From Microbulbifer sp. HZ11 (GTDB taxonomy: Bacteria > Pseudomonadota > Gammaproteobacteria > Pseudomonadales > Cellvibrionaceae), in NCBI RefSeq assembly GCF_000708675.1, contig NZ_JELR01000001.1, forward strand, positions 558,001-622,000: a DNA stretch of 64,000 bases. Direction: 5' to 3'. Shown here in pieces: positions 35,790 to 46,299 of this stretch (position 1 is its first letter; each line of letters starts with the position of its first letter). The position numbers and the translations under genes were made by a program. A model generated the notes under the pieces. That model made no database searches. It had not been told where the DNA came from and saw nothing but the letters and a program-made list of their open reading frames with translations.

Positions 35790-36479
35790 ATGCTTAGACG
35801 TTTCCTGTTCTCTCCCAATGAAGAGCCTTTCACCCGCGCGCAAGACGGGCAATACACGCTAGAACATTCCGGGGGGGGTGTGGCCGTTGAAGCAGGGGCA
35901 ACCGAGCGAATTTCAGCGGGCGTCTCGCGCCGCTTTGTAGCTGCCGCGTTGCTGTTCGCCGCGACACTGCTAGGGAGCCTCTGGCCGACACTCGCCGAGG
36001 CGCACAACGGAGGAAACTGGTTTGACGATCAGGCTGCGGCGAGTTCTTCCGGTGCACCGTCCATTCGTATCAATCTCAGTGAACAGAAGGCGTACTTCTA
36101 CAAAGGCGGCAAGTTGGTCGGCGTATCACTGATTTCTTCCGGTAAACAGGGTTTCCGTACCAGTCCCGGGAAATTTCGTGTATTAGCCAAGCGTCCCAAT
36201 CACCGCTCAAGTATTTATGGTAGCTATGTGGACCGGAGCACGGGCCGTGTCGTCAAGGCAGATGTTGATACGCGCAAGCATCGCCGCCCGGCGGGAACCT
36301 ATTATCGTGGAGCGAAAATGAACCACTATATCCGCTTCAATGGCGGGGTAGGTCTGCATGCTTCCGGCCATGTTCCCCGCTATCCGGCGTCACACGGTTG
36401 TGTGCGTATGCCGCCGCACATGGCGCGTAAGTTTTATCAGTATTCACGTGTCGGTATGCCTGTAACGGTCAGTTACTGA
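35790..36479 (+). CDS. L,D-transpeptidase (YkuD domain)
   Basis: A 229-residue protein with a membrane anchor at about residues 48-70 (FVAAALLFAATLLGSLWPT) and a periplasmic YkuD domain (about 92-229). The catalytic motif HASGHVPRYPASHGCVRMPP contains the active-site Cys and His. Family members cross-link peptidoglycan or attach lipoproteins to it. The 47 residues before the helix are predicted cytoplasmic and polar, longer than usual; a later start would remove them, but no better ribosome-binding site is evident. The gene is monocistronic, ending before a strong terminator at 36561. Confidence 0.9.
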   Translation: MLRRFLFSPNEEPFTRAQDGQYTLEHSGGGVAVEAGATERISAGVSRRFVAAALLFAATLLGSLWPTLAEAHNGGNWFDDQAAASSSGAPSIRINLSEQKAYFYKGGKLVGVSLISSGKQGFRTSPGKFRVLAKRPNHRSSIYGSYVDRSTGRVVKADVDTRKHRRPAGTYYRGAKMNHYIRFNGGVGLHASGHVPRYPASHGCVRMPPHMARKFYQYSRVGMPVTVSY

Positions 36480-36560
36480 GTTGCATTCCCTATTGGCAAT
36501 CCGCACCGGGAAATGTGTATCCATGGGATAGAAATTCCCGGAAGCCTGCGGGACCTGTTT

Positions 36561-36598
36561 GCCGGGTATTATCCATAGAGGTAATACCCGGCATTTTT
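36561..36598 (+). terminator. Rho-independent terminator after the L,D-transpeptidase gene
   Basis: An 11-bp perfect stem GCCGGGTATTA / TAATACCCGGC with a ten-base loop, followed by ATTTTTG. Confidence 0.88.
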
Positions 36599-36714
36599 GT
36601 TGCCGCGCTGTAGCCGGAAGGGAGAATCGCTATGATGAGGTGCTGGCCGAATATGTATGATCGGCACCACATAGAATGACCTTCAGGAACGATGATTGGA
36701 CTCAGGAGCCTGCC

Positions 36715-37203
36715 ATGAACCAAAAAATGATATCTACCCCAGACCTGTGTGATGAATTTCCCGATCTGGTTCAGGTGGTAGAGCCCATGTTTATCAACTA
36801 TGGGGGCAGGGAAGCATTCGGCGGGGAAATTGTCACGATCAAATGCTTTGAAGACAACTCACTGGTGCGTGAGCGGGTGGCGGAAGATGGTACTGGCAAA
36901 GTACTGGTGGTGGATGCTGGAGGGTCGATGCGTAGGGCCTGTCTCGGTGACATACTGGCCGAAAAGGCGTGTCGGAACCGATGGGCCGGGATTCTGATGT
37001 ACGGTTGTATACGCGATGTGGATGCGATTTCTGGTCTAGAGTTAGGAGTACAGGCGCTGGGAAGCCACCCAATGAAGACCGATAAAAAGGGTATCGGGGA
37101 ACGGGATATTGCGGTGACTTTTGGCGGCGTCTCCTTTAAACCTGGAGAGTATTTGTACGCCGATAATAACGGTGTGATAGTTTCTCCCCAACCGCTTATG
37201 TAA
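36715..37203 (+). CDS. rraA: RraA family protein (RNase E regulator / oxaloacetate decarboxylase-like)
   Basis: A 162-residue protein of the RraA family. It begins [17 protein letters not shown], contains [17 protein letters not shown], and has the binding motif GDILAEKA followed by GCIRDVDAI. RraA inhibits RNase E in E. coli; some members instead have 4-hydroxy-4-methyl-2-oxoglutarate aldolase or oxaloacetate decarboxylase activity. I chose ATG at 36715, which follows CAGGAG. The stop is next to the TTG start of the exporter gene, so the two are co-transcribed. Confidence 0.9.
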   Translation: MNQKMISTPDLCDEFPDLVQVVEPMFINYGGREAFGGEIVTIKCFEDNSLVRERVAEDGTGKVLVVDAGGSMRRACLGDILAEKACRNRWAGILMYGCIRDVDAISGLELGVQALGSHPMKTDKKGIGERDIAVTFGGVSFKPGEYLYADNNGVIVSPQPLM

Positions 37204-37204
37204 T

Positions 37205-38047
37205 TTGGAAATATCAGAATCTGCTTTATTTGCGCTGGTCCTGCTGTCTGCGCTTGCTCATGCCGTATGGAATGCGGTGGTCAAACACAGTGAAGAAGGT
37301 TTCCTGCAGCTGGCGATGATCCGCAGTGTCGGCCTTCTGGTAGGCGCTGCACTTGCCACACAACTACCCCTTCCCGGGCACAACGCATTGGGTTACCTGC
37401 TCGGCGGAGCGTTTTTTCAGTATCTGTATTTCTTCCTGTTATCCCGGTCCTATCGCGCACTGGACTACGGTACCGCATACCCTATTGCCCGGGGCGTGAC
37501 CCCGCTTATGGTGGCGACTGCCGCGTTGCTATTTCTTGATGAATCGTTACAGCCACTGCAACTGACCGGCATCTTACTGGTGACCTGCGGTATCTTCGCA
37601 CTCATCATGAAGGAGCTGCGGGTGAGCAGAATGGGCATCCTGTACTCCGTTGGCACCGGAATCGCCATTACTGGCTATACAACTCTCGGCGCAGCGGGCG
37701 TACGCAGTGTCGAAAACCCACTCAGTTACGTGGCCTGGCTAGAAATTCTCTCCGGAGGCGGAATCATTCTGGCGGTCCTCCTGACACGTCCTCTGAAAGG
37801 GCTCGCCTTTGCCCGAGCACACTTCCTGCGAAGTTCACTTTCCGGTGTTCTTGCCACGAGTGGCTTCGGTATCGCGTTGTGGGCAACATCAATGATGCCT
37901 GTGGCGGCGGTTGCCGCAACCCGAGAGGTGAGTATCCTATTTGCTTCTCTCATTTCCGTATTCCTGCTTAACGAGCGTTTTTCTCTACAGCGTGTCTTCG
38001 CAGCATTGATTATTTTCTGCGGCATTGGCACTCTGGCACTTGCCTGA
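37205..38047 (+). CDS. EamA-type drug/metabolite exporter
   Basis: A 280-residue protein of about ten transmembrane helices in two EamA repeats (roughly residues 5-135 and 145-280). Typical features are SALAHAVWNAVVKHS at the start and the basic residues between helices. It starts with TTG at 37205, one base after the rraA stop codon. Substrates of this family are amino acids, nucleosides or toxins; the substrate here cannot be told from the sequence. Confidence 0.85.
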   Translation: MEISESALFALVLLSALAHAVWNAVVKHSEEGFLQLAMIRSVGLLVGAALATQLPLPGHNALGYLLGGAFFQYLYFFLLSRSYRALDYGTAYPIARGVTPLMVATAALLFLDESLQPLQLTGILLVTCGIFALIMKELRVSRMGILYSVGTGIAITGYTTLGAAGVRSVENPLSYVAWLEILSGGGIILAVLLTRPLKGLAFARAHFLRSSLSGVLATSGFGIALWATSMMPVAAVAATREVSILFASLISVFLLNERFSLQRVFAALIIFCGIGTLALA

Positions 38048-38198
38048 TATTCACCATACCCGTAATTGATTGCCTATAGTTGCAAGCAAGCGCGGCACAT
38101 AGCGGCAGCGGTCAACTTATGCGCCGCAGCGGTTAAATCAGTTGCTGTCTGTTGTCATTCCGTTGGCACTGCAATCAATACTTCAACAAGGATAAGTA

Positions 38199-40430
38199 AT
38201 GAGTACCCTGCGTCAGAAGTGGATCACAGCCCCATTATTGAAGTGGATCAAAAAGGTTCTTCCGCCCATATCCGACACAGAGCGTGCGGCGATGGAAGCG
38301 GGGGAGGTATGGTGGGATGCCCAGTTGCTCTCGGGTAAGCCGGACTGGAATCAATTGCTCGAAATGGGGCCGCCGACTCTGACAGATGCAGAGCAGGCTT
38401 TTATTGAGGGGCCGGTGGAAGAACTCTGCAAGATGATCGACGATTGGCAAATCTCCTATGAAGATCACGACATCTCCGAAGAGATCTGGGAGTTTCTCAA
38501 GAAAAATCGATTCTTCGGGATCATCATTCCGGAGGAGTTCGGCGGTCTCGGCTTTTCCCCGACGGCACATGCGCAGATCGTAACGAAAATCTCTACCCGC
38601 AGTACCAGTGTGGGTGTCACAGTGATGGTGCCCAACTCTCTTGGACCCGGGGAGTTACTGATGGCCCACGGCACCGACGCGCAGAAGCAGCACTACCTGC
38701 CACGCCTGGCGGACGGGCGTGATATCCCCTGTTTTGGCCTGACAAGCCCGGAGGCTGGCTCCGATGCAGCTTCAATGGTCGATCACGGTGTGGTCTGCTA
38801 CGGCGACTACAAGGGTGAAAAGACACTGGGGATGCGCGTGAACTGGCACAAGCGCTATATCACCCTTGGCCCGGTAGCCACCGTACTTGGCCTCGCATTC
38901 AAGCTATATGACCCGGACCATATTCTGGGGGAAGAAGAAGAACTTGGTATTACTGTTGCCCTGGTACCCACGGATACAGAAGGTGTAACCATCGGTCAGC
39001 GCCACTTACCCGCAATGCAGGCGTTTATGAATGGTCCGAATTGGGGGAAAGATGTCTTTATTCCGATGGAATGGATTATTGGCGGGCAAGAAAATATCGG
39101 TCACGGTTGGCACATGCTGATGAGTGCGTTGGCCGCCGGACGAGGCATCTCGCTACCGTCCCTGTCCACCGGCGGTGCGCAACTGGCGGCCCGTACGACC
39201 GGTGCCTACGCCCATATTCGCGAGCAGTTTGGTATATCGATCGGGAAATTCGAGGGTGTACAGCGTCGTCTCGCGGAAATTGCCGGTATCGCCTATGTAC
39301 TGGATTCCGCGCACAAAACCACTACCCGCGCACTGGACCAGGGTCGTAAACCCGCCGTAGTGTCGGCAATCATGAAGGCCCACGCGACCAACGGTTTACG
39401 ACAGGCCATAAATGATGCCATGGACATCCATGCAGGTAAGGCCATCATTGACGGCCCGTCGAATTACCTGGGCAATGTCTATCGGGCAGTACCGGTCGCC
39501 ATCACCGTCGAGGGCGCAAATATTTTAACCCGCAGCCTGATGATCTTTGGCCAAGGAGCCATTCGTTGTCACCCATATCTGCTGCAGGAAATGGAGGCTG
39601 CCACCAACCCTGACAATGATGCGGGTGTGAAGGAACTGGATGCTCTGCTGCCGAAACACTTCCTGTTTCAATTGAAGACCCTCGGCCGTGCCATGTTTCA
39701 TGGCTGGACCGGCGGCCTGTTCGCAAGCAGCCCCAAGGGGGTTGGCGATGCCGCCAAATATTATCGGCAAATGAATCGTTATTCTGCGGTCCTTACCCTG
39801 GTCACCGAGATTTCACTGATGTCACTTGGCGGCGAACTTAAACGGAAAGAAATGATATCGGCCCGACTGGGGGATGTATTGAGTGAGCTCTATCTGATGA
39901 GTTGCACACTCAAGCGTTTTCACGATGACGGTAGTCCGAAAGAAGACCGGCCATTACTGGAATTTGCCATGCGCTCAGGCTTTCACAATATCGAAGTCAG
40001 CCTGATTGAAGTCTTTCATAACTTCCCTGTACGTTTTGTCGGGCAATTCATGCACTTCCTTACCATGCCCTGGGGGCACAGTATTCGTGCCGCATCGGAC
40101 CGCCAGGCGCGAGCCTGTGCCAACCTGATTATGGAACCGTCTGATACCCGCGACCGCCTGACCCAGGGGGTATTCCTGGGAAATCCTGGCGATGGTATTG
40201 ATGTGGTCGAACAGGCATTCCTGAAAAGTCATGAGACCGCCCCAATCCGTGAAAAAATGAAAAAGGCCGGTATCCGCTCGCTCAGCGTGGACGCTGTGGA
40301 ACAAGCACGGACGAAGGGTGTCATCAATGATGAAGAGTCGGCGCAAATAAAATCGACGGCAGAGGCCGTGGACAAGGCAATTCAGGTTGACCATTTCGGT
40401 TCCCTCGGCGAGCAAACCGCCAAGGGTTGA
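38199..40430 (+). CDS. fadE: FadE-type acyl-CoA dehydrogenase
   Basis: A 743-residue FAD-dependent enzyme for the first step of fatty acid beta-oxidation. The N-terminal acyl-CoA dehydrogenase part includes FFGIIIPEEFGGLGFSPTAH and CFGLTSPEAGSDAASM, and the central part GKFEGVQRRLAEIAG. A C-terminal DUF1974-type extension (after residue 480, GWTGGLFASSPKG...) is characteristic of FadE and explains the length (E. coli 814). The gene continues into an acetyl-CoA hydrolase gene 16 bases later, a plausible link between beta-oxidation and its product. Confidence 0.94.
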   Translation: MSTLRQKWITAPLLKWIKKVLPPISDTERAAMEAGEVWWDAQLLSGKPDWNQLLEMGPPTLTDAEQAFIEGPVEELCKMIDDWQISYEDHDISEEIWEFLKKNRFFGIIIPEEFGGLGFSPTAHAQIVTKISTRSTSVGVTVMVPNSLGPGELLMAHGTDAQKQHYLPRLADGRDIPCFGLTSPEAGSDAASMVDHGVVCYGDYKGEKTLGMRVNWHKRYITLGPVATVLGLAFKLYDPDHILGEEEELGITVALVPTDTEGVTIGQRHLPAMQAFMNGPNWGKDVFIPMEWIIGGQENIGHGWHMLMSALAAGRGISLPSLSTGGAQLAARTTGAYAHIREQFGISIGKFEGVQRRLAEIAGIAYVLDSAHKTTTRALDQGRKPAVVSAIMKAHATNGLRQAINDAMDIHAGKAIIDGPSNYLGNVYRAVPVAITVEGANILTRSLMIFGQGAIRCHPYLLQEMEAATNPDNDAGVKELDALLPKHFLFQLKTLGRAMFHGWTGGLFASSPKGVGDAAKYYRQMNRYSAVLTLVTEISLMSLGGELKRKEMISARLGDVLSELYLMSCTLKRFHDDGSPKEDRPLLEFAMRSGFHNIEVSLIEVFHNFPVRFVGQFMHFLTMPWGHSIRAASDRQARACANLIMEPSDTRDRLTQGVFLGNPGDGIDVVEQAFLKSHETAPIREKMKKAGIRSLSVDAVEQARTKGVINDEESAQIKSTAEAVDKAIQVDHFGSLGEQTAKG

Positions 40431-40446
40431 CCAGTACGAGGCGCTC

Positions 40447-42678
40447 ATGGCATCTAATGTTTCAGCCCCGGATTGCTTTGACAGGGCAGAGGCCTGTGTT
40501 GATGCGGTTTTGGAAAAAGTTGGCAAACGCATCGTTCTGGGGCTACCGCTGGGCATTGGCAAGGCGAATCATTTTGCTAATGCCCTGTACGCACGGGCCG
40601 AAGTGGATCCCGAAATTTCCCTGACGATTTTTACTGCGCTGACACTGGAGCGACCATCCGGCCATAGCGAGCTGGAACGGCGATTTGTACAGCCACTGCT
40701 GGACCGACTTTATTCCGACTATCAGGACCTTGCCTACAATCAGGCGCGTCGACGTGGGCTGTTACCGAAAAATGTCGAAGTATGTGAATTCTTCATGCAA
40801 CCTGGGAGTTTCCTTAACTCACCCAACGCCCAACAGAGTTATGTGAGCTCAAACTACACCCATGTACCCCGAGACCTTCTCGACCGGGGTGTCAATGTGG
40901 TTGCGCAAATGGTGACTCCGGCACCGGACGATTCTGGTGATCTGAGTTTGAGCTCCAACCCAGATCTCACTCTGCCGTTGCTTGCGCTCGCCGAGGAGCG
41001 CCGTTATGGCCATATCACAATGGTTGGTGAGATTAACCCTCAGCTTCCATTTGTCGGAGGCGATGCACGTGTTCCGGCGAGTAAGTTCGATTTTTTGCTC
41101 GCTGGCGACGTTTTTGACCAGGAAATCTTTCCTGCGCCCAATGCACCGGTTCGTCTGACGGAGTATGCATTGGCATTTCATATTGCCGCACTGGTGAAAG
41201 ATGGCGGCACATTGCAGGTCGGTATCGGCGCATTGGGTGATGCGGTATGCCATGTTCTGGCGCTGCGCCAACGTAAAAACACCGACTTTATCGATATTCT
41301 CGAGGCGCTACAGGCCGAGTCTCCTTCAACCATCTGTCATCTACCTCTGGAGACCGGTCGATTCCAGCGAGGCTTGTACGGTGCCAGTGAAATGGTTCCG
41401 GAAGGCTTCTTTCATCTGCGCGATGCCGGAGTACTGGTGCGCAATGTCTATCCTGATACCGCGCTTCAAAAACTCCTGAATGAGGGGCGGGTGTCAGAGA
41501 CCGTTGATGAGGCACTGCTATTGGCACTACGTGATGTCGGTAGAATCAAGAGCCCACTGAGTGAAGGGGATACACGATTTCTACAAGAGGTGGGTATTGT
41601 CGATCCATCCTACAGTTGGCGCGGACACCGCTTCCTCGATGAGGGGGGCGAAATGGAGGAATGTGATCTCCATTCGTCCAGCGGCCGAAAGCGGTTGCTT
41701 GGTACCTGTGAAGGGAACGCCATAAAAGGCGGCACCTGGTTGCACGGTGGTTTTTACCTGGGGTCTACCCGGCTTTACGAGCGCCTGCGGACGATGCCGA
41801 CTGGTGATATGGCGGGAATCAATATGACCGCCATCGACTATATCAATGACATGCTTAAGAGCTCCGAGCTCAAGATTGCCCAGCGACAGCATGCTCGCTT
41901 CGTCAATTCTGCAATGATGGTGACGCTAAATGGAGCGGTCATCTCCGATGGCCTTGAAGATGGCAAGGTCGTCAGTGGAGTGGGGGGGCAGTATAACTTC
42001 GTCGCACAGGCGCACGGACTACCCGGGGGGCGCTCCATCATTGCCGTACCCAGTACACGCCACTCTGGCGGTCGTGTTTGCAGCAACATCGTGTGGGAGT
42101 ATCCCCACTGCACAATTCCCCGGCATTTGCGAGATATTGTGGTAACCGAATACGGCGTGGCGGATCTTCGGGGCAAGACCGATCGCGATGTGATTGTAGC
42201 GATGCTGTGCATCACCGATTCCCGTTTTCAACAGGAGTTACTGGGCAAGGCCCGGGATGCGGGAAAGGTAGAAGCCGACTGCTGTATTCCCAAACCCTTT
42301 ACCAATAATACACCGGAAAAACTACACGCCGTGTTTGGACAGGGGCACCGGCTCAGCCTGCTGCCGTATTACCCACTGGGCACCGATTTGACTGAAGAAG
42401 AGGCGCGACTCGCCGTGGCTCTGAAAGCAGTCAAAGAAGAAGGGCGTAAGCTCTGGGAGCTGTGGCCCATTCTTCGCAAAGGGTTGAAAGCCTGTAAGAG
42501 TGAGGCCTCAGAATTTCAATCAATCCACGCTTGTCTGAAACGTATGGGCTTCAACCGTACCGATACCTTTGAGCATCGCCTTGAGGCCTATGTCGTGGCT
42601 GGCGCACTGGTCCGGTTCTACGACGAGCGGCGTCCTCTGGGGGAGACTGCTGTGAGTGTTGACACTGTGAGCGCGTGA
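40447..42678 (+). CDS. Acetyl-CoA hydrolase/transferase family protein, long form
   Basis: A 743-residue protein of the acetyl-CoA hydrolase/CoA-transferase family. The C-terminal third holds the family motifs: VVSGVGGQYNFVAQA and VVTEYGVADLRGKTDRDVI. Usual members are about 500 residues; here a longer N-terminal region (up to LQVGIGALGDAV near 255) and a middle segment between 330 and 430 are expanded. It may hydrolyse acetyl-CoA or move CoA between acids. ATG at 40447 behind GAGG is preferred over TTG at 40387, which would overlap fadE by 44 bases. It follows fadE in the same operon. Confidence 0.83.
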   Translation: MASNVSAPDCFDRAEACVDAVLEKVGKRIVLGLPLGIGKANHFANALYARAEVDPEISLTIFTALTLERPSGHSELERRFVQPLLDRLYSDYQDLAYNQARRRGLLPKNVEVCEFFMQPGSFLNSPNAQQSYVSSNYTHVPRDLLDRGVNVVAQMVTPAPDDSGDLSLSSNPDLTLPLLALAEERRYGHITMVGEINPQLPFVGGDARVPASKFDFLLAGDVFDQEIFPAPNAPVRLTEYALAFHIAALVKDGGTLQVGIGALGDAVCHVLALRQRKNTDFIDILEALQAESPSTICHLPLETGRFQRGLYGASEMVPEGFFHLRDAGVLVRNVYPDTALQKLLNEGRVSETVDEALLLALRDVGRIKSPLSEGDTRFLQEVGIVDPSYSWRGHRFLDEGGEMEECDLHSSSGRKRLLGTCEGNAIKGGTWLHGGFYLGSTRLYERLRTMPTGDMAGINMTAIDYINDMLKSSELKIAQRQHARFVNSAMMVTLNGAVISDGLEDGKVVSGVGGQYNFVAQAHGLPGGRSIIAVPSTRHSGGRVCSNIVWEYPHCTIPRHLRDIVVTEYGVADLRGKTDRDVIVAMLCITDSRFQQELLGKARDAGKVEADCCIPKPFTNNTPEKLHAVFGQGHRLSLLPYYPLGTDLTEEEARLAVALKAVKEEGRKLWELWPILRKGLKACKSEASEFQSIHACLKRMGFNRTDTFEHRLEAYVVAGALVRFYDERRPLGETAVSVDTVSA

Positions 42679-42705
42679 TGTGTACCAGGGTATCCTCCGC
42701 CGAAG

Positions 42706-44847
42706 TCAGGCATTTTGCTGGCTCGCCTGAATAGCGGTTAGTGCAATGGTATATACAATGTCATCGACGAGGGCTCCGCGGGACAGGTCGTTGACGGGCT
42801 TGCGCATTCCCTGAAGCATAGGACCGATACTAATAAGATCCGCACTGCGCTGTACCGCCTTGTAAGTTGTATTGCCGGTGTTCAGATCCGGAAAAATAAA
42901 TACCGTCGCACGGCCAGCCACCGGGCTATCTGGCGCTTTCTTTTTGGCGACATTTTCCATAATGGCGGCGTCGTATTGCAGTGGACCATCAATGACAAGG
43001 TCCGGTCTTTTATTCTGAGCCAATCGGGTTGCTTCTCGCACTTTATCGACGTCACTACCGGACCCTGACGTACCGGTGGAATAGCTGATCATGGCTACCC
43101 GGGGCTCGATTCCGAACGCCTCGGCGGAATCCGCAGACTGAATGGCGATATCTGCGAGCTCCTCTGCATCTGGGTCCGGGTTGATCGCGCAGTCTCCGTA
43201 GACAAGCACCTGATCCGGCAGAAGCATAAAGAACACGGATGAGACCAGGGACGCACCAGGTGCGGTTTTAATCAGTTGTAACGCAGGGCGAATGGTGTTC
43301 GCGGTGGTATGCACGGCACCGGAAACCAGTCCGTCAACCTCACCCTCGGCCAGCATCATAGTACCGAGTACCACGTTGTCCTGCAGTTGCTCTTTGGCGA
43401 CGATTTCGGTGAGTCCTTTGTTTTTGCGGAGCTCAACCATCGCGTCCACATATTTGTTGCGGGCGCTCTCTGGGTCAATGATTTCGACCTTGTCGGCGAG
43501 GGCAATTCCCTGTTGCTCCGCCACACGGTGAATCTCCTTTGGGTCACCGAGCAGCACCGGGCGCGCTATGCCGCGCTCGGCGCAAACAAGTGCCGCTTTC
43601 ACTGTACGCGGCTCATCGCCCTCCGGCAGCACAATCCGCTTGTTGGCACGTCTCGCCAGCTCTGTCAGGTAGTAACGAAACGCGGGGGGAGAAAGACGCC
43701 GCGGTCGATTGGAATCTTTGCCCAGTGACTCCAGCCAGTGATTGTCGAGATGACCAGCGATGAAATCCTGTACTTTTTCTATGCGCTCTATGTCGTCGGT
43801 GGGTGTTTCAGTGTTGAAGGATTGCAGCTGCAGCGCAGTCTGCCAGGTATTGCTCTGTACCAGTATCACAGGTAAGCCGGTTTCCATCGCCGGTGCGCAC
43901 AGCTTACGGACCTGTGACTCAATGTGGTAACCACCGGTCAGCAATAGACAGCCAATCTTGATGCCGTTCATTGCCGCAAGGCAGGCTGCGACTATGACAT
44001 CGGGCCTATCCCCCGAGGACACCAGCATGGAACCCGGCTCAAATCGGTAGATCATATTACCCAAGGAGCGGGAACAGAAGGTCACACTGTGCAGTCGTCG
44101 ACTCTCCAGTTCACCGTAGTTAATGATTTCTGCCTGGAAGTGGTCCGCGAGGTCTTTCGCTCTTGGTGCGACCAGCTCGGCATTCCAGGGAATGCACCCG
44201 ATAATCGGCAGTGGACTCTTGCCAAACAGAGACAGAATTTCGAGGCTCCCACGACGTACTCGTGGGCCCTCGAATACCCCGGTAATATCTGCCCCCGGCG
44301 CGTCCGGGACCTGAGAGGGAGCTCCTACCTTGTTTACGATACAGCCCACCACCCGCCCGGAGCTGGCGCCATCAAATGTGGTCAAGGCAACTTCCAGTCG
44401 ATCTTTCAACTGCTGGATTGAATCCAGTTCGGGGCATACCACAAGAACGATTTCTGCATCCAGGGTCTTTGCTATCTGCAGATTCAGCAGGCTGGCAAAT
44501 TGGTTCTCGGCATTGGGCACCAGGCCCTCGACAATCGCAACATCGGCCTTATGCGCGTGATCGTTATAACGGGACAGCACTTCTTCCAGCAGGTCTGCCA
44601 GGTCGTCATGACCAATCATCGACTCCGCGTGTTGCATACTGAAAGATTCGGGCACTTTCAGATTTGATGCCCTTCGAAGGATCTCATTGCTTCGGTCTCG
44701 ATTGCGCTCATGTTTTACCGCTTCGGAAATCGGCTTATAAAAGCTTACGCTGATGCCATCCCGCTCTAACGCGCGCAGAATTCCGAGGCTGACCGAGGTA
44801 ATACCGACACCGGCACTTATCGGCACCAGCATTATCGTACGGGGCAT
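42706..44847 (-). CDS. pta: Phosphate acetyltransferase
   Basis: A 713-residue long-form Pta (714 in E. coli) that converts acetyl-CoA and phosphate to acetyl phosphate. It has the N-terminal P-loop-like DRTGG domain ([20 protein letters not shown]), a regulatory middle part, and a C-terminal catalytic domain from [16 protein letters not shown], with [17 protein letters not shown] and [19 protein letters not shown] at 44847 is chosen; it lies 2 bases after the ackA stop, so the genes are co-transcribed as ackA-pta. Together they interconvert acetyl-CoA and acetate. Confidence 0.95.
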   Translation of the reverse strand: MPRTIMLVPISAGVGITSVSLGILRALERDGISVSFYKPISEAVKHERNRDRSNEILRRASNLKVPESFSMQHAESMIGHDDLADLLEEVLSRYNDHAHKADVAIVEGLVPNAENQFASLLNLQIAKTLDAEIVLVVCPELDSIQQLKDRLEVALTTFDGASSGRVVGCIVNKVGAPSQVPDAPGADITGVFEGPRVRRGSLEILSLFGKSPLPIIGCIPWNAELVAPRAKDLADHFQAEIINYGELESRRLHSVTFCSRSLGNMIYRFEPGSMLVSSGDRPDVIVAACLAAMNGIKIGCLLLTGGYHIESQVRKLCAPAMETGLPVILVQSNTWQTALQLQSFNTETPTDDIERIEKVQDFIAGHLDNHWLESLGKDSNRPRRLSPPAFRYYLTELARRANKRIVLPEGDEPRTVKAALVCAERGIARPVLLGDPKEIHRVAEQQGIALADKVEIIDPESARNKYVDAMVELRKNKGLTEIVAKEQLQDNVVLGTMMLAEGEVDGLVSGAVHTTANTIRPALQLIKTAPGASLVSSVFFMLLPDQVLVYGDCAINPDPDAEELADIAIQSADSAEAFGIEPRVAMISYSTGTSGSGSDVDKVREATRLAQNKRPDLVIDGPLQYDAAIMENVAKKKAPDSPVAGRATVFIFPDLNTGNTTYKAVQRSADLISIGPMLQGMRKPVNDLSRGALVDDIVYTIALTAIQASQQNA

Positions 44848-44849
44848 TC

Positions 44850-46088
44850 TCAGGGCCCCTCGATGTGTGCTATCAACCGCGCGGCATCTTGTGCGATGAC
44901 CCACTCTTCATTGGTGGGAATCACCATCACAGGCCTATCGGGCTGCAGGCCACTTTCTTTGTGAATTGTTCCCTCGGCACCAAACCGCATCTTTTCATTC
45001 GCGGTGTGGTTCACACAATATCCAAGCCCGCTGAGCTGTTGCAGAACTTTCTCCCGAATCAGGGAAGAGTTCTCACCGATACCGCCGGTGAAGACTACAG
45101 CATGAACGCTTGGTAGCACGCCATGATACGCAGCAATATATTTACTGAGACGATAACAGAAGATATCCAGCGCAAGCTGCGCTCCCTCGTGTCCATCGGC
45201 CGCCGCCCGCTCCAGGGTGCGACAGTCGTTGCTGAGCTCAGAAATACCCAGCAGTCCGCTTTGCTTGTTTAGCAGGTCATTGATCTCTTTCAGGCAATAG
45301 TCCATCCGAGCGCCGAGGTGCATAAGTAGCCCCGGATCCACGTCACCACTACGGGTGCCCATCACCAAGCCTTCCAGTGGCGTAAGCCCCATGCTGGTGT
45401 CCACGCTTTTTCCACTCGCGATGGCAGTTATGGAAGCACCGTTACCCAGGTGAGCAGAGATAAGATTGATTTTTTCGATGGGTATCGCAAGAAGTTTTGC
45501 CGCGCGGTCGGTGACAAAACGGTGGCTGGTACCATGCATGCCGTAGCGCCGGATTCCGTGGTCGCGATACAGGGCGTAGGGCAGGGCGTAGATGTAAGCA
45601 TACCGAGGCATGGATTGGTGAAAGGCGGTATCAAAAACTGCAACCTGGGGTAAATCGGGAAAGGCCTTGGTCGCCGCTTCAATTCCGAGTAAATGCGCTG
45701 GATTATGCAACGGTGCCAGGGCAACGCAGTCCCGTATTGCACGGATTACCGAGTCATCAATCAGCACGGAACCGGAAAATGTTTCACCGCCGTGTACCAC
45801 ACGATGACCAATAGCGATAATACGCTGAAGCAGATTACTCGCAGAGTGCAGTATCTCGTCCACAAGATACTGGATGGCTTCTGTGTTGCGGGCACCTGCC
45901 GAAAGGGGATGTGACTGCCGTTCCCCGTGCACTTCCCAGCTGACCACCGGTTCTTCCTGCCCCAGAGCATCGCCGATACCACTGAGGGTGACATCACCAT
46001 TGGAGGGATCAATCAGTGCAAATTTGAGTGATGAACTCCCACAATTGAGGACGAGGACATAACCATTGACAGGAGACTCAATAGACAT
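44850..46088 (-). CDS. ackA: Acetate kinase
   Basis: A 412-residue acetate kinase. The N-terminal motif [17 protein letters not shown] is the classic ASKHA start, and the acetokinase signature region [16 protein letters not shown] and [14 protein letters not shown] follow. It makes acetate and ATP from acetyl phosphate. It precedes pta with a 2-base gap, the reverse context of the large acetyl-CoA cluster around it. ATG at 46088. Confidence 0.95.
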   Translation of the reverse strand: MSIESPVNGYVLVLNCGSSSLKFALIDPSNGDVTLSGIGDALGQEEPVVSWEVHGERQSHPLSAGARNTEAIQYLVDEILHSASNLLQRIIAIGHRVVHGGETFSGSVLIDDSVIRAIRDCVALAPLHNPAHLLGIEAATKAFPDLPQVAVFDTAFHQSMPRYAYIYALPYALYRDHGIRRYGMHGTSHRFVTDRAAKLLAIPIEKINLISAHLGNGASITAIASGKSVDTSMGLTPLEGLVMGTRSGDVDPGLLMHLGARMDYCLKEINDLLNKQSGLLGISELSNDCRTLERAAADGHEGAQLALDIFCYRLSKYIAAYHGVLPSVHAVVFTGGIGENSSLIREKVLQQLSGLGYCVNHTANEKMRFGAEGTIHKESGLQPDRPVMVIPTNEEWVIAQDAARLIAHIEGP

Positions 46089-46234
46089 AAGCGCCGCGAA
46101 CAGATTGCGTGATCAGACTAAAAGCCTAGTTCATTTTTCCGCCAATGTTCGATGACCGTATCTGAACAGTGGGGTCCAGCGTGCGACTTGACCGGGAAAG
46201 CGGTGACTGAAGCAGAAACAGGTTTTTAAGGCAC

Positions 46235-46257
46235 AAAAAAGGGCCGCTATGCGGCCC
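46235..46257 (-). terminator. Rho-independent terminator of aceA
   Basis: Stem GGGCCGC / GCGGCCC (46241-46257) with a TAT loop region, followed on the minus strand by a T-run (A-run 46235-46240 on the plus strand). Confidence 0.85.
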
Positions 46258-46299
46258 GGAAGTGAATGAAACGATTCTCAGGGATAGAGGTGAATCGGC

